A DNA stretch of 48,209 nt from Actinobacillus minor NM305 (GTDB lineage Bacteria > Pseudomonadota > Gammaproteobacteria > Enterobacterales > Pasteurellaceae). Of the stretch, positions 42,231 through 48,209 are shown piece by piece. The DNA is taken from the NCBI RefSeq assembly GCF_000175195.1, contig NZ_ACQL01000094.1, positions 1 through 48,209 on the forward strand, given 5' to 3'. Under the pieces are notes generated by a model, which was given only the letters and a program-made list of their open reading frames with translations, did not search any database and was not told where the DNA came from. A program made the translations under genes and the position numbers. Numbering within the stretch: position 1 is the stretch's first letter; each line of letters begins with the position of its first letter.

Positions 42231-42500
42231 TAGGGTCTGTTTATCTTTCCAAAAAGCCTGCGTTGTCGCCTAAAAAAGCCATCGGCTAGGCGTAAAACGC
42301 CGTTAATAGCGGGACTATTGACAAGTTTTACAACGACGGCGAGGGCTTTTTTAGGCACAACCCGAAGGGACGGGCTTCTTTTTTGCCCACTCTGCGTTAA
42401 AAAAACTTTGTTTAGAATAACTAAACGGCAGTTTTTTCGCCTTGATTGGGCAAAAAACAAGCTCCGTCGCAGCCTTTTATTGAAAGATAAACAGACCCTA
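42231..42500. mobile_element. 270-bp MITE-like element with 19-bp perfect terminal inverted repeats
   Basis: TAGGGTCTGTTTATCTTTC (42231-42249) is the exact reverse complement of 42482-42500. The similarity continues inward imperfectly (AAAAGCCTGCG against AAAGGCTGCG). The outermost TA on both sides could be a TA target duplication, as with IS630/Tc1-type elements. Inside are further inverted repeats (GCCTAAAAAAGCC in both directions, and CCCGAAGGGACGGG) and no coding sequence. It is likely mobilised by a transposase elsewhere. Confidence 0.8.
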
Positions 42501-42503
42501 AAC

Positions 42504-42533
42504 AAGGAGGAATTTTTTTTCCTCCTTTTTTTA
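42504..42533 (+). terminator. Rho-independent terminator (original topA terminator)
   Basis: AAGGAGG (42504-42510) pairs with CCTCCTT (42521-42527), the stem extended by AA/TT, then a T run. Confidence 0.75.
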
Positions 42534-42578
42534 TTTTAAGGTATTATTTACCTGTATAACAAAAGAAGGAAGGATTTA

Positions 42579-43793
42579 ATGTCCCAGCATTTAACAGAAC
42601 AACGGTTTATTGACTTTTCAATCCACGAAAATGTATTAGCCGCCCTAGAAAGTAAAGGATTTGAATTCTGTACACCGATTCAAGCAAAAACATTACCGAT
42701 TACGTTAAAAGGAAATGATATTGCCGGACAAGCGCAAACAGGTACAGGAAAAACGATGGCGTTTTTAATTGCGACATTTCATCATTTACTGACTAATGAA
42801 TGTCAAAGCAATAAAAATCAGCCACGAGCTTTAATTTTAGCCCCTACACGTGAATTAGCCGTACAAATTGCTTCTGATGCCGAGTTGTTAGTTAAACATT
42901 CGGATTTAAAATTAGCCTTAGCTTATGGTGGCGATGGTTATGAGAAGCAGGTTGAAGCCATTGAAAAGGGGGTTGATATTCTTGTGGGTACCACAGGTCG
43001 TGTTATTGATTACGTAAAACAAGGGATTATCAACTTAGATTGTATTCAGGTTATTGTATTAGATGAAGCGGATCGTATGTTCGATCTCGGGTTTATTAAG
43101 GATATCCGCTATTTAATGCGCAAATGTCCTAAACCGGAACAACGTTTAACGATGTTATTTTCCGCAACATTATCTCCTCGAGTACGAGAACTCGCTTACG
43201 AAGATATGAATAATGCTTCTTATGTCGAGATAGAACCGTTACAACGTACTGGGCATCGAATTAAAGAAGAACTTTTCTATCCGTCTAATGAAGATAAAAT
43301 GGCGCTACTTCTAACTTTATTAGAGGAAGAATGGCCAGAGCGTTGCATGATTTTCGCGAATACTAAACAAAAATGTGAAGAAATTTGGCAATACTTGCTT
43401 GCTGATGGTCATCGAGTGGGATTATTAACAGGTGATATTGCTCAGAAAAAACGTTTGGCTTTATTAGATAGCTTTACGAAAGGAGAATTGGATATTTTAG
43501 TTGCAACAGATGTTGCTGCACGTGGTTTACATATTCCTGAAGTGACTCACGTCTTTAATTACGACTTACCTGATGATCGTGAAGATTATGTACACCGTAT
43601 TGGGCGAACCGGTCGAGCAGGGCAAAGTGGACATTCTATTAGTTTTGCCTGTGAGCGTTATGCAGTAAATTTACCGGCAATTGAAGAATATATCGGGCAT
43701 TCTATTCCGGTTAGTCAATATGATAGCCAAGCACTATTGGCTTTGCCTAAAGTAAAAAGAGCACCAAGATTTAATCGGAATGTGAAACGATAG
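42579..43793 (+). CDS. rhlB: DEAD-box ATP-dependent RNA helicase RhlB
   Basis: The 404-residue protein is RhlB: Q-motif region ([13 protein letters not shown]), Walker [27 protein letters not shown] (DEAD), [37 protein letters not shown] and [10 protein letters not shown], then [17 protein letters not shown]. It unwinds RNA in the degradosome with RNase E and PNPase. The Arg-rich C-terminal tail is shorter than in E. coli (421 residues). The next gene starts 3 bp after its stop. Confidence 0.95.
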   Translation: MSQHLTEQRFIDFSIHENVLAALESKGFEFCTPIQAKTLPITLKGNDIAGQAQTGTGKTMAFLIATFHHLLTNECQSNKNQPRALILAPTRELAVQIASDAELLVKHSDLKLALAYGGDGYEKQVEAIEKGVDILVGTTGRVIDYVKQGIINLDCIQVIVLDEADRMFDLGFIKDIRYLMRKCPKPEQRLTMLFSATLSPRVRELAYEDMNNASYVEIEPLQRTGHRIKEELFYPSNEDKMALLLTLLEEEWPERCMIFANTKQKCEEIWQYLLADGHRVGLLTGDIAQKKRLALLDSFTKGELDILVATDVAARGLHIPEVTHVFNYDLPDDREDYVHRIGRTGRAGQSGHSISFACERYAVNLPAIEEYIGHSIPVSQYDSQALLALPKVKRAPRFNRNVKR

Positions 43794-43796
43794 AAT

Positions 43797-44192
43797 ATGA
43801 AATATAAGATCATTTACCTTTTATTACCGGCATTCTTATCAGCATGTACAGCAGATACACAAGAGTTTTGGGATGATTTGGGCAAAACATTTGAACCTAA
43901 TAAACCAAGGCAAGCTGTTAGTGTTACAAAGGGGTATCCAGAACCGAAAGGTAATTATACCCACACAACAAAAAAAGTTGCTAAAACACAACAGATTGCT
44001 CATGGTCGTATTAATACAACTGCCTGTAACGATCTTGACGACTGGTATTTAGATGGATTTCGTGTTGGTAAATCATTTCGTAGCCAAAGAGACGTAATGT
44101 TTCAACAGCGTGTAGCCTATTGTAAAGGTTCAGGACCGCTAGGTTATCAAAAAAATTGGGAACGAGGTTTCCAAGTTGGCATTAAATCATAG
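43797..44192 (+). CDS. DUF2799-type lipoprotein
   Basis: The 131-residue protein has a lipoprotein signal (MKYKIIYLLLPAFLSAC, lipobox LSAC, Cys 17). The C-terminal half (DLDDWYLDGFRVGKSFRSQRDVMFQQRVAYCKGSG...YQKNWERGFQVGIK) matches DUF2799 (WxxxGxxDG-like repeats). It starts 3 bp after rhlB and ends 11 bp before the yjgR-like gene, so the three are cotranscribed. Function unknown. Confidence 0.8.
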   Translation: MKYKIIYLLLPAFLSACTADTQEFWDDLGKTFEPNKPRQAVSVTKGYPEPKGNYTHTTKKVAKTQQIAHGRINTTACNDLDDWYLDGFRVGKSFRSQRDVMFQQRVAYCKGSGPLGYQKNWERGFQVGIKS

Positions 44193-44203
44193 AGAGAGAA
44201 AAC

Positions 44204-45694
44204 ATGACAAATTATGCGATTGCCCAGTCTAAAGAGGGTAATGTAATTTCATTAACAGCAAAAATGGCTAACCGCCATGGACTAATTGCTGGTGCAACAG
44301 GGACAGGTAAAACTGTTACATTACGTAAGTTAGCGGAAAGTTTTAGTGACCACGGCGTTCCGGTTTTCCTTGTTGATGTGAAAGGCGATATTTCAGGAAT
44401 TTCACAAGCGGGTCAATTTAGTGGAAAAATTGCAGAGCGCATTGAGCAATTCAATTTAGGGGGCGAAAGTTATCTAAACGGTTACCCTGTATCTTATTGG
44501 GACGTATTTGGCGAAACGGGCATACCGCTACGGACAACCATTTCTGAAATGGGGCCAATGTTACTGGCTCGTTTATTGAATTTGAATGAAACCCAAGAGG
44601 GATTACTCAATTTAGTTTTCCGTGTCGCAGATGATCAAGGGTTATTGCCTATCGATCTTAAAGATCTTCGTGCAATGTTAAAATTTGTTGCAGAAAATGC
44701 TAAACAATTCCAAGTGGAATATGGCAATGTTTCTGCGGCAAGTGTTGGAGCAATTCAGCGTGCGCTACTTGCTTTAGAAAATGAAGGCGCAGAAAAGCTT
44801 TTTGGCGAACCAGCATTAGATTTATTTGATTGGATTCAAACCCGTAATGGTAAAGGTGTCATCAACGTTCTAAATTCAGAAAAATTGATTAATTCGCCTC
44901 GTATGTATGGTGCGTTCTTGCTTTGGTTTATGGCAGAACTCTTTGAAAAATTACCGGAAGTCGGCGATCCGGATAAACCTAAATTTGTGCTGTTCTTTGA
45001 TGAAGCGCATCTCTTATTTGATGGTGCACCAACCGTATTGGTTGATAAGATTGAGCAAGTTGTCCGCTTAATCCGTTCTAAAGGTGTTGGTGTTTATTTT
45101 GTCACACAAAATCCACTAGACTTACCGGACAGTGTTTTAGGACAGTTGGGCAACCGTATTCAGCATGCCTTACGAGCTTTTACGCCAAGAGATCAAAAGG
45201 CGGTTAAATCTGCTGCAGAAACCTTCCGTGCGAATAAAGGTGTTGATGTTGTTGAAGCAATTACGACTCTCGGGGTTGGAGAAGCACTGATTTCTGTATT
45301 AGATGAAAAAGGTATGCCAACGCCGGTTGAGGTGGCTTATATTTATCCACCAAGAAGCCAATTGACACCACTAACAGCGGCAGAGCGTGATAGCTTAGTT
45401 AAACAAAATGACCTTTATCTCCATTATAGCCAATATGTTGATAATGTCTCTGCATTTGAAATGCTAAACGATCAGGCAAAACAAGTTGAAGCGCAAAAAC
45501 AAGCAGAGCAGGAAGGCAAAGAGAATTTTGTTGGCGGACTCATCGCATCAATTTTTGGCACGAAAAAGAAAAAAGATCAATCTTTCACGGAACAAGTTGT
45601 TAGCCAAGTAGCACAGCAAGTTGGACGCAATCTCAGAAATAATCTTACTAAGCAGATTATGCGTGGACTTTTAGGTGCGATAACGAAGAAGTGA
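44204..45694 (+). CDS. yjgR: HerA-like DUF853 ATPase, YjgR-type
   Basis: The 496-residue P-loop ATPase has Walker A GATGTGKTVTLRKLAE, FLVDVKGDISGISQAG, PKFVLFFDEAHLLFDGAP (Walker B), and VYFVTQNPLDLPDSVLGQLGNRIQHALRAFTPRDQKA. This is the DUF853/YjgR group, related to HerA/FtsK DNA pumps, with a charged, Gln-rich C-terminus. Its role is not established. It is the last gene of the rhlB operon. Confidence 0.9.
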   Translation: MTNYAIAQSKEGNVISLTAKMANRHGLIAGATGTGKTVTLRKLAESFSDHGVPVFLVDVKGDISGISQAGQFSGKIAERIEQFNLGGESYLNGYPVSYWDVFGETGIPLRTTISEMGPMLLARLLNLNETQEGLLNLVFRVADDQGLLPIDLKDLRAMLKFVAENAKQFQVEYGNVSAASVGAIQRALLALENEGAEKLFGEPALDLFDWIQTRNGKGVINVLNSEKLINSPRMYGAFLLWFMAELFEKLPEVGDPDKPKFVLFFDEAHLLFDGAPTVLVDKIEQVVRLIRSKGVGVYFVTQNPLDLPDSVLGQLGNRIQHALRAFTPRDQKAVKSAAETFRANKGVDVVEAITTLGVGEALISVLDEKGMPTPVEVAYIYPPRSQLTPLTAAERDSLVKQNDLYLHYSQYVDNVSAFEMLNDQAKQVEAQKQAEQEGKENFVGGLIASIFGTKKKKDQSFTEQVVSQVAQQVGRNLRNNLTKQIMRGLLGAITKK

Positions 45695-45700
45695 TATGAA

Positions 45701-45727
45701 AAAACTCCCCTAGCAGGGGAGTTTTTT
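45701..45727. terminator. Two-way terminator between yjgR and bioD
   Basis: AAAACTCCCCT (45701-45711), AGC, AGGGGAGTTTT (45715-45725), flanked by A and T tracts. Confidence 0.9.
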
Positions 45728-45731
45728 ATCT

Positions 45732-46451
45732 CTATTTATGAAAATAGTGCAATAAAGGATTAGGGTTCTGAATAAATTGATGCAGTTCTTTTTCTTCAGG
45801 TCTTCCAATATAAGGGATTTGTCCTAATAATGGAGCGTCAATTTTTTGTGTTAGCATTTCAACTAACTCCACATAATGACGAAGCCCAGGATTTATGCGA
45901 TTCGCCACCCAGCCAAGTAGAGGAACACCGCTGGCTTTAATTGCTTGTGCAGTAAGTAACGCATGATTTGCGCAACCTTCTTTAATTCCCACTACTAAGA
46001 TAACGGGCATTTTATTTTGCTGAACCCAATCCGCAAAACTGAAGTCTTTATTGATTGGTGTTAGCCAACCATAAGTCCCTTCCACAAGAATATTATGATA
46101 TTTTTTCTGTAAGCGCGTTAAATCATAGTTAAGTTTTTCAACATGAATATGCCTTACTGCATCTAATGCTGCAAAAACAGGTGTGCTAGAGTGCGTAAAA
46201 GTATAGCTATTGATTTCTCGATATTGTACTTGAGGAAGTGTGCTTTTAAGTAATGTTAAAACGTCACTATTGTCTTCACTTGCATAATCATCTTGAGGTA
46301 ATTCTGTTGGTAATTCTTCCGCGCCACCACAGGCAATCGGTTTGTAAGGTACAACAGGAACATCATATTGTGCCAATGTTTGTAACAATGCACGGGTAAC
46401 AATTGTTTTTCCAACATTGGTATCTGTTCCCGTGATAAAGAGAGATGGCAT
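45732..46451 (-). CDS. bioD: Dethiobiotin synthetase
   Basis: The 239-residue protein is BioD: MPSLFITGTDTNVGKTIVTRALLQ (P-loop), PYKPIACGG, LVEGTYGWLTPIN (usual VEGAGG region), VVGIKEGCANHALLTAQAI, WVANRIN. It forms dethiobiotin from DAPA, CO2 and ATP. The substitution of VEGTYGW for VEGAGGW is slightly unusual. It stands apart from other bio genes here, as is common in Pasteurellaceae. Confidence 0.92.
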   Translation of the reverse strand: MPSLFITGTDTNVGKTIVTRALLQTLAQYDVPVVPYKPIACGGAEELPTELPQDDYASEDNSDVLTLLKSTLPQVQYREINSYTFTHSSTPVFAALDAVRHIHVEKLNYDLTRLQKKYHNILVEGTYGWLTPINKDFSFADWVQQNKMPVILVVGIKEGCANHALLTAQAIKASGVPLLGWVANRINPGLRHYVELVEMLTQKIDAPLLGQIPYIGRPEEKELHQFIQNPNPLLHYFHK

Positions 46452-46512
46452 ATTTGTCCTTCCTTATTAAGTCAGATTCCAAATAGCCATAAGTCTATCT
46501 AAAAAGCGCAAG

Positions 46513-47694
46513 CTAGTTTATGTCCTTGATCAAACTTCCTTCATAAATTCCTTGTTTTATTGCAGAACAAGGGATTATTTCGTTATTCCATTCAAATTGG
46601 CTTGTTACCAACTGGATGTTAAGGTCATCAATAAGCAAGGTTTTTTGTAATTTCTCTGTAATTTGTTCAAATAAAATCTGTTTAACTTTTAATAAAGGAG
46701 AATCAAACAGTACTTTTTGTGTAGAGAATATGTTGATAAGATTCATTAACACATACGCCAAATTATCACTAATATGGTTGAGAATAAGTAATGCTTGCGC
46801 ATTTTGTTGTTCAATTTGTTCACAAAGGAAGTCAATTTTTTCCTGATTTGTTTTCAAGGTATTCGGTAGATGTAAATCGATTAATCTTATTAACGCTGAG
46901 AATGTGACTTGATTGGTAAGTTGATAGCGTTGGATTTCATCAAGTTCAGGAAAAATTTGGTCGCTTAATGGACTGAATTTAGGCATTAACATCTTATCCA
47001 CATTCATTTTTGATTGTTGATAGAGCAGTGCGCCACGCATGAGAACACTTAAGTTAATGGATTCATCCAGTTGTAAGAAAATAACATTATCATCGCTAAT
47101 TAAACTCCCTACTGTTGATTCTGCCAGTAGCCAAAGATGGAAATGTTCATTCAGTAAAATAGGGTGTGTAAAATGAGACTCTAGTTTTTCCATTAGAGGG
47201 CAGTGTAATTTTTGCCCTTCTAGCTCGGTAATCATTCGTTTATCAGCATCTATTTTTCCAACAACACAAACAGAAATAGCCAACAATTGTTCTTTTGCAA
47301 GCGGATATTTTTGGTGAAAATCTTGCAGATTTTCCATAATTAGTGTGTCAAGGCTAGGATAATCTATGGAAGAAACGGTATAATTCTCAGTATAAAGAGG
47401 CGTTCCGTTTAATTCACAAAGAGAAACATGAATTTTTTCTGACGAGATGGTTAAACAGAGTAAACGCCAGAAAAATGGGGAAACAGAAAGCCCGACAGCA
47501 GGTCTCCCACGAGAAATAGAATCTTGAGCCGTACGTTCAATAATGAATTGTTTGTCAATCAATGCTTTAGTTATATTGGTAATAGAGGCTGGTGCTAAGC
47601 CGGCTAATTTGGCAAGATCGGTTCTTGAAATCAATTCAAATTGCTCAATTAAGCGATAAATTGTGCCAATGTTTTGAATGCGATTTTCTGTCAT
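46513..47694 (-). CDS. ROK-family (NagC/Mlc-like) regulator with degenerate sugar-binding domain
   Basis: The 393-residue protein starts at ATG 47694 (MTENRIQNIGTIYRLIEQFELISRTDLAKLAGLAPASITNITKALI, a ROK winged helix). The SRGRPAVGL linker is typical of NagC/Mlc. The ROK body is degenerate: NEHFHLWLLAESTVG stands where ENDxNxxALAE is usual, and the zinc-binding CxCGxxGC segment is missing. It may not bind free sugars and could respond to another signal or a protein partner, as Mlc does. A perfect CRP site lies upstream. Confidence 0.83.
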   Translation of the reverse strand: MTENRIQNIGTIYRLIEQFELISRTDLAKLAGLAPASITNITKALIDKQFIIERTAQDSISRGRPAVGLSVSPFFWRLLCLTISSEKIHVSLCELNGTPLYTENYTVSSIDYPSLDTLIMENLQDFHQKYPLAKEQLLAISVCVVGKIDADKRMITELEGQKLHCPLMEKLESHFTHPILLNEHFHLWLLAESTVGSLISDDNVIFLQLDESINLSVLMRGALLYQQSKMNVDKMLMPKFSPLSDQIFPELDEIQRYQLTNQVTFSALIRLIDLHLPNTLKTNQEKIDFLCEQIEQQNAQALLILNHISDNLAYVLMNLINIFSTQKVLFDSPLLKVKQILFEQITEKLQKTLLIDDLNIQLVTSQFEWNNEIIPCSAIKQGIYEGSLIKDIN

Positions 47695-47784
47695 CTTTTT
47701 TTCCTTATTATTTTGTTTTATTTGCTCCATTTGGTTATTATTTTCCTTTAATTTTGGAGGAATACAACCAATTTATTTTCAGAA

Positions 47785-47800
47785 TGTGATCCAATTCACA
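47785..47800. promoter_or_regulatory. Perfect CRP-binding site
   Basis: TGTGA-TCCAAT-TCACA matches the CRP consensus half-sites exactly and is flanked by AA and TT. It lies 91 bp before the leftward ROK regulator start and 45 bp before the rnd start. Control of the ROK gene is more plausible biologically. Confidence 0.85.
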
Positions 47801-47844
47801 TTATTTATTTTTAAAATTAAAGAAAATCAAGAGAACGTTTAAAA

Positions 47845-48209
47845 ATGCACCAAACTATCCATTATCATTGGGTTTCGACTAGCCAACAATTAGACGAGGT
47901 CTGCCAGAAAGCTGCCAACAAAAAAGCGATTGCATTAGATACTGAATTTATCCGTATTCGTTCTTTTTACCCTCAATTAGGCTTAATTCAATTGTTTGAT
48001 GGCGAGCAAGTCAGCTTGATTGATCCAAATAGTATTGAAGATTTTTCCTCTTTTATTGCATTATTAGCTAACCCCGATGTCATTAAAGTCTTACATGCGT
48101 GTAGCGAAGATTTAGAAGTTTTTGAATATCGCTTTAAACAATTACCAACGCCTTTAGTTGATACACAAGTAGTTGCCGGTTTTTTAAATAAAGGGATTTC
48201 GATTGGATT
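47845..48209 (+). CDS. rnd: Ribonuclease D, N-terminal part (cut by window end)
   Basis: The first 121 residues show the DEDD exonuclease domain: IALDTEFIRIRSFYPQLGLIQLFD (Exo I, DxE) and VIKVLHACSEDLEVFEY (Exo II, D in SEDLE), then PLVDTQVVAGFLNKG. RNase D trims tRNA 3' ends. The helicase-and-RNase-D C-terminal domains lie beyond the window. ATG 47845 is the first good start. Confidence 0.92.
   Translation, partial: MHQTIHYHWVSTSQQLDEVCQKAANKKAIALDTEFIRIRSFYPQLGLIQLFDGEQVSLIDPNSIEDFSSFIALLANPDVIKVLHACSEDLEVFEYRFKQLPTPLVDTQVVAGFLNKGISIG

Noticed and set aside
42318..42539. Short frames inside the topA-rhlB gap
   Set aside because: They fall within the inverted-repeat element and have no ribosome sites or recognisable domains.

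Overview
The window looks like a chromosome segment of a Pasteurellaceae bacterium from the Actinobacillus pleuropneumoniae / Mannheimia / Bibersteinia side of the family. The right half (27-48 kb) is compact, AT-rich and carries housekeeping genes close to Haemophilus/Actinobacillus ones (rlmM, pheST-ihfA-nlpC, nrdR, aroA, argA, topA, rhlB, bioD, rnd). It is dotted with the Apl-type uptake signal core ACAAGCGGT, often at ends of genes. No tRNA, rRNA, CRISPR array or intact insertion sequence was seen.

Region 1 (1-6.8 kb) is a metal-resistance island that looks imported from Neisseriaceae. It holds a MerR regulator divergent from a short cation-diffusion transporter, a CueR-like regulator divergent from a 12-cysteine metallothionein-like peptide and a double-DUF305 periplasmic protein, then a GC-rich cassette with a metal-binding membrane protein and a Cu+ P1B-ATPase. 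Both divergent promoters have the 19-bp spacer typical of MerR activation. Spacers contain exact copies of four Neisseriaceae DNA uptake sequence dialects. The cassette is bracketed by two near-identical hairpins, and the island ends at a junction of two broken genes.

Region 2 (6.8-27 kb) is a mosaic of small accessory units: several LysR regulators next to flavin- or dioxygenase-type enzymes, an HxlR/GNAT/NAD(P)-binding-protein group, a vapBC-type toxin-antitoxin, a Sel1 protein, an Abi_2 HEPN protein, an OxyR-controlled dps, a MarR plus ATPase-less ABC membrane protein, a BcgI-like restriction-modification pair, a decayed RND efflux operon and an IS110-like remnant. It contains a 193-bp direct repeat, an unusual four-hairpin palindromic element, and Hin-type uptake signals (AAGTGCGGT) that I did not find in the housekeeping half. 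This suggests assembly by natural transformation from several Pasteurellaceae.

Region 3 (27-48 kb) is the conserved backbone, with some decay (a nitroreductase broken by one stop codon), a 270-bp MITE-like element between topA and rhlB, a candidate small RNA between nlpC and nrdR, a textbook pair of ARG boxes before argA, and a perfect CRP site between a degenerate ROK regulator and rnd.
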